A stretch of DNA of 64,000 nucleotides from positions 62,001 through 126,000 of the forward strand of contig NZ_JABMCF010000032.1 of NCBI RefSeq assembly GCF_013359815.1, in the 5' to 3' direction. Positions 23,943-32,103 of the stretch are shown piece after piece (the first letter of the stretch is position 1; each line of letters begins with the position of its first letter). The notes below the pieces were generated by a model that saw only the letters and a list, made by a program, of their open reading frames with translations, did not search any database and was not told where the DNA came from. The translations under genes were made by a program, and so were the position numbers. The DNA is from Curtobacterium flaccumfaciens. GTDB lineage: Bacteria; Actinomycetota; Actinomycetes; Actinomycetales; Microbacteriaceae.

Positions 23943-25400
23943 ATGTGCGGCATCGTCGGCCTTGTTGCGCAGGGCCCCGCCAACCAATCCATCTACGACG
24001 CACTGCTCCTCCTGCAGCACCGCGGGCAGGACTCGACGGGCATCGCCACGGTCGAGGGTCACGTGCACCACATGCACAAGACCCGCGGCCACGTGCGTGA
24101 GGCGTTCCGCACCCGCGACATGCGTGCCCTCCTCGGCACCATGGGGCTCGGACACGTCCGCTACGCCACCAAGGGCGCCGCGACGAACGAAGAAGAAGCC
24201 CAGCCGTTCTACGTGAACGCGCCCTACGGCATCGTCCTCGTCCACAACGGCAACCTCACCAACACGCGGGAACTCACGCGTGAACTGTTCGACATCGACC
24301 GTCGCCACCTGAACACGACGAGCGACACCGAGCTCCTGGTGAACGTGCTGGCGCACGAGCTGCAGGGCCAGGTCCGCGGCGCGAACCTCGACCCGGGTCA
24401 GGTGTTCGACGCCGTCGAGCGCGTGCACGAGCGAGTCGAGGGCTCCTACGCTACGATCGCGACCATCGCCGGGCACGGGCTGCTGGCCTTCCGCGACCCG
24501 TTCGGCATCCGCCCGCTGATCCTCGGCCACAAGTTCGACGAGGCCGGGCAGCCGGAGTGGGTCGTCGCGAGCGAGTCGCTCGTGCTCGAGTCCGGCGGCT
24601 ACGAGATCGTCCGCGACATCGCCCCGGGCGAAGCCGTCTTCATCGAGATGAACGGCCAGATGCACGCCCGCCAGTGCGCGAAGAACCCGCGCCTGGTGCC
24701 GTGCTCGTTCGAGTACGTCTACCTGGCGCGTCCCGACTCGGTGATGAACGGCATCTCGGTCTACGACGCGCGTCTGCGCCTCGGCAACCGTCTCGCCGAC
24801 ACCATCGAGCAGTACGCGCCGACCGGTGACATCGACGTGGTCATGCCGATCCCGGACTCGAGCCGTCCGGCGGCCATGCAGGTCGCCCGGAAGCTCGGCA
24901 TCGAGTACCGCGAGGGCTTCTACAAGAACCGCTACGTCGGCCGCACCTTCATCATGCCGGGGCAGGCGGAGCGCAAGCGTTCGGTGCGCCAGAAGCTCAA
25001 CGCGATGTCGTCCGAGTTCAAGGGCAAGAACATCCTGATCGTCGACGACTCGATCGTCCGCGGCACCACGAGCCGCGAGATCGTCGAGATGGCCCGGGCC
25101 GCGGGCGCGAACGAGGTCACGTTCACGAGCGCCGCTCCCCCTGTCCGGTTCCCGCACGTCTACGGCATCAACATGCCGACCCGCGCCGAGCTCATCGCGC
25201 ACGACCGGAAGATCCCGGACATCAACCGCGTGCTCGGCAGCGACCACCTGATCTACCAGGAGGTCGGGGACATGCGCGACGCCATCATCGAGGGCTCGGA
25301 CGTGACCGACCTCGAGATGAGCTGCTTCACGGGCGAGTACGTCACGGGCACCGTGAGCCCGGAGTACCTGTCCTGGGTCGAGGCGAACCAGCTCAGCTAG
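23943..25400 (+). CDS. purF: Amidophosphoribosyltransferase
   Basis: First committed purine enzyme, 485 residues: PRPP + glutamine to phosphoribosylamine. It begins MCGIVGLV, where Cys2 is the N-terminal nucleophile of the glutaminase domain; other landmarks are LLLQHRGQDSTGIAT, GHVRYATKG, VHNGNLTN and, in the transferase domain, the PRPP loop IVDDSIVRGTTSREIV. A TACT-type -10 region precedes it at about 23917. Two terminator hairpins follow the stop codon. Confidence 0.97.
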   Translation: MCGIVGLVAQGPANQSIYDALLLLQHRGQDSTGIATVEGHVHHMHKTRGHVREAFRTRDMRALLGTMGLGHVRYATKGAATNEEEAQPFYVNAPYGIVLVHNGNLTNTRELTRELFDIDRRHLNTTSDTELLVNVLAHELQGQVRGANLDPGQVFDAVERVHERVEGSYATIATIAGHGLLAFRDPFGIRPLILGHKFDEAGQPEWVVASESLVLESGGYEIVRDIAPGEAVFIEMNGQMHARQCAKNPRLVPCSFEYVYLARPDSVMNGISVYDARLRLGNRLADTIEQYAPTGDIDVVMPIPDSSRPAAMQVARKLGIEYREGFYKNRYVGRTFIMPGQAERKRSVRQKLNAMSSEFKGKNILIVDDSIVRGTTSREIVEMARAAGANEVTFTSAAPPVRFPHVYGINMPTRAELIAHDRKIPDINRVLGSDHLIYQEVGDMRDAIIEGSDVTDLEMSCFTGEYVTGTVSPEYLSWVEANQLS

Positions 25401-25472
25401 GTCGCGTCTGAGACGCGACCAGACGACGGACGGGAGGCCCGGTGCCAGCTGGCACCGGGCCTCCAGTCCGTT
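25400..25472. terminator. Two hairpins after purF (second is GGAGGCCCGG family)
   Basis: First hairpin GGTCGCGTC / GACGCGACC with a TGA loop at 25400-25420, which begins at the last base of the purF stop codon. Second at 25425-25472 is a copy of the 48-bp palindrome, with GGTGCC/GGCACC in place of GGTACC/GGTACC: compensatory changes that keep pairing. Confidence 0.85.
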
Positions 25473-25484
25473 GATCGGGGGCGG

Positions 25485-25886
25485 CTACGGCCGCTGGTCA
25501 CCATGGTCGTCGAGCTCACCGTCGACCGTCTCGGGCGGCAGTTCGACCTCGACGCGCTCCGCCGTCAGGCGGGCCGACCGCCGGGCGTAGACCCGGTCGA
25601 ACACGACGGCGACGACCGCACCGACGAAGGCGCCGATCGTGACGCCCCACAGGCTGAAGTAGCCGACCAGGCTGCCGAAGCTGGTCTGGTCCCGCTGGCC
25701 GCCGAGGTTCATGGTGAGGGCGACCACGACGAGGGTCGCGAGGAACCCGAGCACGGCACCGCCGACGATGAACACGCCGAACTTCGGTGCACGGCGGATG
25801 GTGACCTCGTCGGGGCTGGCGACCGCGCTGGGAGCCGGTGCCGGCGTGGGGAGCGGCTGCTCGTCGGGTTGATCGGTGTTGCTCAC
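25485..25886 (-). CDS. Two-span membrane protein next to purF, unknown function
   Basis: Protein of 133 residues from GTG 25886: VSNTDQPDEQP, a Pro/Ala-rich N-terminal arm, hydrophobic segments FGVFIVGGAVLGFLATLVVVAL and GYFSLWGVTIGAFVGAVVAVVF, then a charged tail FDRVYARRSARLTAERVEVELP. I do not assign a family. It is convergent with purF and divergent from the LuxR-type gene. Confidence 0.65.
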   Translation of the reverse strand: MSNTDQPDEQPLPTPAPAPSAVASPDEVTIRRAPKFGVFIVGGAVLGFLATLVVVALTMNLGGQRDQTSFGSLVGYFSLWGVTIGAFVGAVVAVVFDRVYARRSARLTAERVEVELPPETVDGELDDHGDQRP

Positions 25887-25994
25887 CCGTCCATTGTCCC
25901 CCACTGTGGGACGTCCCGCGGCCTGTGCGCGGCGACCGATCCGGGAGAGGATGGACGCTACTGGTCGGTATCCCAAGCGGAGGAGGTGTGTCGG

Positions 25995-28583
25995 ATGCGT
26001 GAGCGAACCGCACCCGCCCGCCGACGCCGACCGGCCGCCCCCGCCCGCGTGGCCTGGCCCGTCGCACAGCGCGCGGAAGAGGACCGCGCCGTCGCCGTCG
26101 TCGCCGAGCACCGGTGGAGCGTCGCGCTCGTCGGTGCCCCCGGCATCGGCAAGAGCACCGCCGCGGCGCGGGTCACCGACCGCGTCGCCGGTCGCGACGG
26201 CACCGGCCGCACCGTCGTCGTGCCGATCACGGCGGTCGCCGCGAGCCGGTCGATGCCCTTCGGCGCCGTCGCCGAGCGCTTCGGCGAGCTGCCGGCGTCC
26301 ATCTCGGAGCTGTCCGACGACACCGGCGCCGAGCAGCGCTTCCGTGCGATCGAGGACCTCGTCGACCGCGACGTCCTGCTCCGCGTCGACGACGCCGACC
26401 ACCTCGACGCGATCTCCGCGCGGTACGTCGCCTGGCTGGTCCGTCGGCAGGGTGCTCGGCTCGTCCTGACCTGCCGCGACTTCACGGCGCTCCCCGAGCC
26501 GCTCCGCGCGCTGTGGCAGGACGACCTGCTCGAGCGCATCGACCTGCAGCCCCTGGCGCTGCACGAGACCGCGGCGCTCGTGGCCGAGGCACTGGGCTCG
26601 CCGCTCGAGAACGCCTCGGCCGAGCGCGTCCACCGCGCCACCGCCGGCAACCCGCTGTACCTGCGCGAGGTGGTCCGTGCGGCGCGGGTCTCCGGCGCCC
26701 TCGACCACACCGCGACCGGGTGGTACTGGCGCGGGCGCGTGACCGCGTCGGACAGCCTCGCGGACATGTACCGCACCGAGCTCGGGTCGCTGCCGGAGGA
26801 CCTGCGCGACGTCGTCGACATCGTCGCCCTCGCCGACCCGATCCCGCTCGCTCGCCTGCTCGGCCTGGTGACCGGCGGGGACGTCGACCGGGTCGTCGCG
26901 CTCGGTCTGGTCCGCATCGACTCGCTCGACGACGGCGCCGCGGTCGTCCGGCCGTCGCACCCGCTCGTCGGCGAGGTCATCCGCACCCTGGTGCCGGTGG
27001 CCCGGCGAACGGCACTCTTCGCGCGCGCCAACGCCTTCCGCACCGACCGGCCCGAGGGCGCACCGCCCGCCGCCCGCCTGCGTGCCGCACTGTGGTCGCT
27101 CGAGTGCGGGGTCCTCCCGTCGGTCGACCAGCTGCTCGACGCGGCGCAGGTCGCCGTGCGGCTGCAGGAGCACGAGAGCGGGATCGCCCTGGCCTCGGCA
27201 GCGCTCCGCACGACGCTCACCCCCACCGAACAGGTCGCGGCGCACTGCCTCCGCTCGCTGGCGTACTCGTACTCGGACGGCCGAGAAGCCGGCCGCGCCG
27301 ACGCCGAAGCCGCCTGGGGCGTGGCGAAGCGGCACGTCGGCGACGTCACCGACGAGGCCGTCATCGAAGCGTGCGAGACCCTGGCGAACATCCGCCAGTT
27401 CCACGACGACGACGTCACGGCGGCGGTCGCCCTGACCGATGCCGCCACGCGCCTGGTCGTGTCCGACGAGGCTGTCGAACGGCTGCGGCTGCTGCGGATG
27501 GCGCACCAGGGCTGGGGCGGGGACTTCGCCGAGGTCCGGGCCGAGATCGAGCGCAGCGGCATCGTGGACGCCCCGACGATGCCGATGTCGTTCCTCGCCG
27601 TCGCCCCCTGCGCCGTGATGGCGTTGGCGACCGCCGGCCGGCTGGACGACGCGTCCGCGCTCGGTCACCGCGCCCTGGCCACCGCGGTGGCGCACGTCGA
27701 GGCAGCGCCCTGGAGCGTCGGCGAGAACTCCTCCGTCCTGCACCAGGTGCAGATGTGGCGCGGCGACCTGGACGACCTGATCATCGAGGTACCCGCGGGG
27801 CGTTCCAGCCCCTACCTGAAGTACGACTTCACGCTCGAGCTCATCGGCCAGGGCAACCTGGCGCTCGCACAGCGCCGCTGGGACGACGCCGTCGCCGCGT
27901 TCTCGGCGGCGTGCGAGCGGTACGACATCGCCGACCACGGCGGGTTCGCGGCCTACCCCTGGGCGCGGCTGGCCCTGGCGCTCGCGTACGGCGGACGCCC
28001 GGAAGCAGCCGCCAGCGCGCTCGAACGTGCCCGGACCACCCCGCAGCGGGCGATGCGCATCACCGGCGAGCAGGTCGCCGTGTCGATCGCCTGGACCGAG
28101 GCCGTGCTCGGCAACCCGGCCGGACTGCAGCACGCCGACGAGATCATCGAGCGCAGCACGGCGAACGGCTCGTGGACGCACGTGATGTACGGGTACGCCC
28201 TGCACCACGCGGTCGGCATGGCACAGGGACGCGACTCGACCGGCTCGCTCGAGCGGATGCGCGAGGCCGCCACTCGCGTCGACGGACCGCTCGCGGCCGC
28301 GGTGGTCGAGTACGCCGACGCCGTGCGCGCCGGCGACCGCACGCGGGTGATCGCGGCGCAGGGATTGCTCGCAGCACATGGCATCTCCGTGACCGCGGGG
28401 CACTCGAAACCGCCGCTGACGAAGCGCGAGTACGAGGTCGCCGAACTCGCCGCGCAGGGGCTGAGCAACCGGCGGATCGCGGAGTCCCTCGGGCTCTCGA
28501 CGCGGACGATCGACGCGCATCTGTCCCGTGTCTTCGCGAAGTGGGACCTGCACGCGCGGTCGGAGCTCAGCGAGCTGCTCTGA
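25995..28583 (+). CDS. LuxR-family regulator with STAND/AAA ATPase domain (LAL-like)
   Basis: Large regulator of 862 residues. Residues 42-62 hold the Walker A loop VALVGAPGIGKSTAAARV, followed by Walker B DVLLRVDDADHLD and RLVLTCRD, typical of STAND ATPases. The middle is helical and TPR-like. The last about 65 residues are a LuxR helix-turn-helix: LTKREYEVAELAAQGLSNRRIAESLGLSTRTIDAHLSRVFAKW. Such proteins respond to an inducer plus ATP, as MalT does; the inducer is unknown. GGAGG lies about 8 nt before ATG 25995. No obvious target gene is adjacent. Confidence 0.88.
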   Translation: MRERTAPARRRRPAAPARVAWPVAQRAEEDRAVAVVAEHRWSVALVGAPGIGKSTAAARVTDRVAGRDGTGRTVVVPITAVAASRSMPFGAVAERFGELPASISELSDDTGAEQRFRAIEDLVDRDVLLRVDDADHLDAISARYVAWLVRRQGARLVLTCRDFTALPEPLRALWQDDLLERIDLQPLALHETAALVAEALGSPLENASAERVHRATAGNPLYLREVVRAARVSGALDHTATGWYWRGRVTASDSLADMYRTELGSLPEDLRDVVDIVALADPIPLARLLGLVTGGDVDRVVALGLVRIDSLDDGAAVVRPSHPLVGEVIRTLVPVARRTALFARANAFRTDRPEGAPPAARLRAALWSLECGVLPSVDQLLDAAQVAVRLQEHESGIALASAALRTTLTPTEQVAAHCLRSLAYSYSDGREAGRADAEAAWGVAKRHVGDVTDEAVIEACETLANIRQFHDDDVTAAVALTDAATRLVVSDEAVERLRLLRMAHQGWGGDFAEVRAEIERSGIVDAPTMPMSFLAVAPCAVMALATAGRLDDASALGHRALATAVAHVEAAPWSVGENSSVLHQVQMWRGDLDDLIIEVPAGRSSPYLKYDFTLELIGQGNLALAQRRWDDAVAAFSAACERYDIADHGGFAAYPWARLALALAYGGRPEAAASALERARTTPQRAMRITGEQVAVSIAWTEAVLGNPAGLQHADEIIERSTANGSWTHVMYGYALHHAVGMAQGRDSTGSLERMREAATRVDGPLAAAVVEYADAVRAGDRTRVIAAQGLLAAHGISVTAGHSKPPLTKREYEVAELAAQGLSNRRIAESLGLSTRTIDAHLSRVFAKWDLHARSELSELL

Positions 28584-28677
28584 GCTGCTCGGTACTCGGC
28601 ACGGCCGGTTCCGCGTTCCGCGTCGGCTGTCGCGCACGCAAGAACGTTGCGGATTGCAGCACGACGCGCCGCCACGA

Positions 28678-28708
28678 TTGACACGTTGTGTGGAACATCG
28701 CGTACCTT
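28678..28708 (+). promoter_or_regulatory. Strong promoter-like pair without a downstream gene
   Basis: TTGACA at 28678-28683 and TACCTT at 28703-28708, 19-nt spacer; ACACGTTGTGT, a small palindrome, overlaps the -35. It points to a hairpin and no open frame of note. The whole gap 28584-28903 holds only these elements. Confidence 0.5.
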
Positions 28709-28715
28709 GGTGCCT

Positions 28716-28761
28716 GTCGCCGGGTTCGGACCCGTTCGGGTCGGGTCCGAATCCCGGCGAC
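28716..28761. terminator. Strong hairpin between converging LuxR and SCP genes
   Basis: Left arm GTCGCCGGGTTCGGACCCG (28716-28734), 7-nt loop TTCGGGT, right arm 28742-28761, pairing with a single bulge. It can act as a two-way terminator or be the body of a small RNA started by the promoter at 28678. Confidence 0.65.
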
Positions 28762-28903
28762 TTCAAGCTTAGGAACCCGGTCGAAGCGGGCGCATCGGTA
28801 GGCACTACCTAATTCGCGCGGGAGTTCTCCGCAGGCGCTTTCGCCGCGGCGGCTCGGTGCTGGCGGATCGGTGCCGGTGGCTCGGTGCCGGCGGCTCGCA
28901 GGG

Positions 28904-29275
28904 TCAGGCGCCGGAGGCGGGCAGCCGGACCGGCAGGAACGCCGTCAGGTCGGCGCGGGAGCCCGAGGCGCTGACGCGTGACTGCGCGACCGCTTCGGCC
29001 CAGGTCAGCTCGCCGGACGCAAGGGCGAGCCACGTGGTGGCGTCGGTCTCGACGACGTTCGGCGGCGTGCCACGGGTGTGCCGGGGTCCGGGCACGGCCT
29101 GGACGGCGGCGAATGGCGGCACCCTCACCTCGACGCTGTTGCCCGGGACCTCGTCCGCCAGGCACTGCAACGTCCACCGAACCGCGGTCGCGACGGCCGG
29201 TCGGGCCGTCTCCCCACGACGCACCGCGGCCAGTGCCGCGCGCCCGTCGGCGTCCTCGATCCTCCTGGGTGGCAT
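28904..29275 (-). CDS. Sterol carrier family protein (purine-cluster associated)
   Basis: Protein of 123 residues beginning MPPRRIEDADGRAALAAV. The segments VRWTLQCLADEVPGNSVEVRVPPFAAVQAV, GPRHTRGTPPNVVETDATTWLALASGELTW and VSASGSRADL match the actinobacterial SCP-like family that sits beside purD/purF. Lipid binding is assumed from the fold only. ATG 29275 is 6 nt after TAGCCT (minus strand, 29282-29287), so a leaderless start is likely; the GTG at 29281 touches the -10 box. Confidence 0.82.
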   Translation of the reverse strand: MPPRRIEDADGRAALAAVRRGETARPAVATAVRWTLQCLADEVPGNSVEVRVPPFAAVQAVPGPRHTRGTPPNVVETDATTWLALASGELTWAEAVAQSRVSASGSRADLTAFLPVRLPASGA

Positions 29276-29332
29276 CTCCACAGGCTAGCCCTCGCATCGC
29301 GGGCGGCGAGTCGGGCTGGGTAGGGTGATCGG

Positions 29333-30601
29333 GTGCGAATCCTCGTCCTCGGTTCCGGTGCCCGCGAGCACGCGATCATCACGGCCCTCCTCGCGGAGCA
29401 TGCGGGTCACGTCATCACGGCAGCGCCCGGCAACGCCGGCATCGCCGCCGACGTCGAGACCGTCTCCCTCGACCCCACCAACGGTGCACTCGTCGCGGAG
29501 TACGCGATCGAGAACGACGTCGAGCTCGTCGTCGTGGGCCCAGAGGCCCCGCTCATCGCCGGCGTGGCCGACCCGGTGCGCACCCGCGGCATCCCCGTGT
29601 TCGGGCCGGGCAAGGCCGCCGCGCAGCTCGAGGGCTCGAAGGCGTTCGCCAAGCGGATCATGGGCGAGGCCGGTGTGCCCACGGGGCGTCCGGTCTACGC
29701 GGGCACGGCGGACGAAGCCGTCGCCGCGATCGACGAGCTCGGCGCTCCGTACGTGGTCAAGGCGGACGGGCTCGCCGCCGGCAAGGGCGTGCTCGTGACC
29801 GACGACCGCCAGGCCGCGATCGACCACGCCACCTACTGGCTCCAGCACGGACACGTCGTGGTCGAGGAGTTCCTCGACGGCGAAGAGGTCTCGTTGTTCT
29901 TCCTGAGCGACGGGCACGACGTCCGTGCGCTCAGCCCCGCGCAGGACTACAAGCGCCTGGCCGACGGCGACCTTGGACCGAACACCGGCGGCATGGGCGC
30001 GTACTCGCCGCTGCCGTGGCTCGCCGACCGCTGGCCGTCCGAGCAGGCCTTCGTCGACGAGGTCACCGAGCTCGTCGCGCTGCCGACCGTCCGCCGCCTC
30101 GAGCACGAGGGCACGCCGTTCGTCGGGCTCCTGTACTGCGGCCTCATCGTCACCGAGCAGGGTGTCCGCGTGATCGAGTTCAACGCGCGCTTCGGTGACC
30201 CGGAGACGCAGGTCGTGCTCCCCCGCCTGGCCACGCCGCTCAGCGAACTCCTGCTGGCCGCCGCCACCGGGCAGCTCGGTGCCGTCCCCGCACCCGTGTT
30301 CCGCGACGAGGTCGCCGTCACCGTCGTCCTGGCGAGCGAGGGCTACCCGGAGAACCCGCAGACCGGTCGACCGATCACCGGCATCGACGACGCGAACGCC
30401 CGCGACGGCGTCTCGGTCGCGCACGCTGCCACCGGTGTCCTCGACGACACGCTCGTCGCCACGGGCGGCCGGGTGCTCAGTGTCGTCGCGACCGGGTCGG
30501 ACTTCGCCCAGGCCCGTGAGCGTGCCTACGCCGGGCTCGGCGACATCACGCTCGAGGGCGCGCAGTTCCGCACCGACATCGCCGCGAAGGTCGCGAAGTG
30601 A
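29333..30601 (+). CDS. purD: Phosphoribosylamine-glycine ligase (GAR synthetase)
   Basis: ATP-grasp enzyme of 422 residues joining phosphoribosylamine and glycine. It begins MRILVLGSGAREHAI; the ATP-grasp parts are seen in PYVVKADGLAAGKGVLV, VVEEFLDGEEVSLFFLSDG, NTGGMGAYSPLPW and VIEFNARFGDPETQVVLPRL. GTG 29333 is 6 nt after TAGGGT (29321-29326): a leaderless start. Its end overlaps purC by 4 nt (GTGA). Confidence 0.97.
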   Translation: MRILVLGSGAREHAIITALLAEHAGHVITAAPGNAGIAADVETVSLDPTNGALVAEYAIENDVELVVVGPEAPLIAGVADPVRTRGIPVFGPGKAAAQLEGSKAFAKRIMGEAGVPTGRPVYAGTADEAVAAIDELGAPYVVKADGLAAGKGVLVTDDRQAAIDHATYWLQHGHVVVEEFLDGEEVSLFFLSDGHDVRALSPAQDYKRLADGDLGPNTGGMGAYSPLPWLADRWPSEQAFVDEVTELVALPTVRRLEHEGTPFVGLLYCGLIVTEQGVRVIEFNARFGDPETQVVLPRLATPLSELLLAAATGQLGAVPAPVFRDEVAVTVVLASEGYPENPQTGRPITGIDDANARDGVSVAHAATGVLDDTLVATGGRVLSVVATGSDFAQARERAYAGLGDITLEGAQFRTDIAAKVAK

Positions 30602-31467
30602 GCGCCCCCGCGCCGATCGCCGGCTGGCGGCACGTCTCGTCCGGCAAGGTCCGCGAGCTCTACGTGCCCGAGGGCACCGCCGACCTGGCGAGCGCGTCCG
30701 AGCTGCTGCTCGTCGCCTCGGACCGGGTCAGCGCGTACGACTTCGCGCTCGAGCCGCCGATCCCGGGCAAGGGCGAACTGCTGACCCGCCTGTCGCGGTT
30801 CTGGTTCACCCAGCTGAGCGACGTCCCGAACCACATCATCGGCCCGTCCTCCGGTGGTACCCCGGTGCCCGCCGAGGTCGAGGCACGGTCGATGCACGTC
30901 ATGCCGCTCACGATGTTCCCCGTCGAGTGCGTCGTGCGCGGGTACCTGGTCGGCAGCGGCTGGGCCGAGTACCAGGAGACCGGCAGCGTGTGCGGCGTCG
31001 CGCTCCCCGCGGGCCTGTCCAACGGTGACCGCCTGCCGGAACCGATCTACACGCCGGCGTACAAGGCGGCCCAGGGCGAGCACGACGAGAACATCTCGTA
31101 CGAGCAGACCGTCGACCTGGTCGGCGCCGAGACCGCGGCCACCCTGCGCGAGCTCTCGCTGCACGTCTACACCGAGGCCGCGGCCATCGCGCTCGAGCGG
31201 GACGTCGTCATCGCCGACACCAAGTTCGAGTTCGGGCAGGACGCCACCGGCCGGATCCGCATCGCCGACGAGGTCCTGACCAGCGACTCCAGCCGCTACT
31301 GGGACGCCCGCTCCGCCGACCGCACCGACTCGTTCGACAAGCAGATCGTGCGGGACTGGCTCAGCGCGCACTGGGACCGCCAGGGCACGCCGCCGGTGCT
31401 CCCGGACGAGATCGTCGAGCGCACGGCTGCGCGCTACGCCGAGCTGATCGAGCGCCTCGGCGCTTGA
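30598..31467 (+). CDS. purC: SAICAR synthetase
   Basis: Phosphoribosylaminoimidazole-succinocarboxamide synthase, 289 residues: CAIR + aspartate + ATP to SAICAR. Landmarks: HVSSGKVRELY, ASDRVSAYDF, GKGELLTRLSRFWF, VECVVRGYLVGSGWAEYQ, IADTKFEFG, IADEVLTSDSSRYWD and SFDKQIVRDWL. GTG start overlaps the purD stop, so translation is coupled. The 142-bp tandem array begins 38 nt after its stop. Confidence 0.97.
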   Translation: MSAPAPIAGWRHVSSGKVRELYVPEGTADLASASELLLVASDRVSAYDFALEPPIPGKGELLTRLSRFWFTQLSDVPNHIIGPSSGGTPVPAEVEARSMHVMPLTMFPVECVVRGYLVGSGWAEYQETGSVCGVALPAGLSNGDRLPEPIYTPAYKAAQGEHDENISYEQTVDLVGAETAATLRELSLHVYTEAAAIALERDVVIADTKFEFGQDATGRIRIADEVLTSDSSRYWDARSADRTDSFDKQIVRDWLSAHWDRQGTPPVLPDEIVERTAARYAELIERLGA

Positions 31468-31504
31468 CGCGGCGCCCGGCCGGCGGTGTGGTGTGGCGTG
31501 GCCC

Positions 31505-32072
31505 GGACGGTCACGACACCCCGCTCAGCTCCGTCGAAGGGTCACGAACCGTCGCCCGAGGCCCCGCCAACCGACGGTTCGCGACCACCCGGCGGCCCAC
31601 GCACGACACGTCGCGACCCCTCGCCGCGTGACGCCCGGTGCCGGCCCGACGGCCACGACACCCCGCTCACGTCCGTCGGACGGCCACGAACCGTCGCCCG
31701 CGGCCCCGCCAACCGACAGTTCGCGACCACTCGGCACCCCACGCACGACACGTCGCGACCAGTCGCCGCGTGACGCCCGTCGCCGGCCGAACGGTCACGA
31801 CACCCCGCTCACGTCCGGCGAACGGTCACGAACCGTCGCCCGAGGCCCCGCCAACCGACAGTTCGTGACCACTCGGCGGCCCACTCACGACACGTCGCGA
31901 CCCCTCGCCGCGTGACGCCCGGTGTTGGCCGGACGGTCACGACACCCCGCTCAGCTCCGTCGGGCGGTCACGAGCCGTCGCCCGAGGCCCCGCCAACCGA
32001 CGGCTCGCGACCACTCGGCGCCCCACGCACGACACGTCGCGACCAGTCACCGCGCCCGCCGGCCGACGACCC
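31505..32072. repeat. Tandem array of four 142-bp units with hairpins
   Basis: Units start at 31505, 31647, 31789 and 31931, exactly 142 bp apart. Each has GACGGTCACGACACCCCGCT, then GGTCACGAACCGTCG facing CCGACGGTTCGTGACC (some copies AGTT or GCGACC) across about 16 nt, then ACGACACGTCGCGACC and CGCCGCGTGAC. The fourth unit diverges near 32050. The array fills the 636-nt gap between the converging purC and phosphatase genes; no coding sequence was seen there. The hairpin core matches the repeats at 22313-22718. Confidence 0.95.
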
Positions 32073-32103
32073 GCCGACAAGCCAGCCGACAGTTCTCGAC
32101 CGG

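Noticed and set aside
28716..28761. tRNA-like sequence (GGGTCCGAATCCC resembles a T-arm)
   Set aside because: No matching acceptor stem, D-arm or anticodon arm can be formed; the stretch is a simple hairpin.
22313..32072. Repeat clusters as CRISPR arrays
   Set aside because: Units of 97 and 142 bp with palindromes and no regular unique spacers, and no cas genes in the window.
31486..32101. Short Pro/Thr/Arg-rich frames inside the 142-bp array
   Set aside because: They follow the repeats, exist in several frames at once, and lack starts with ribosome binding sites.
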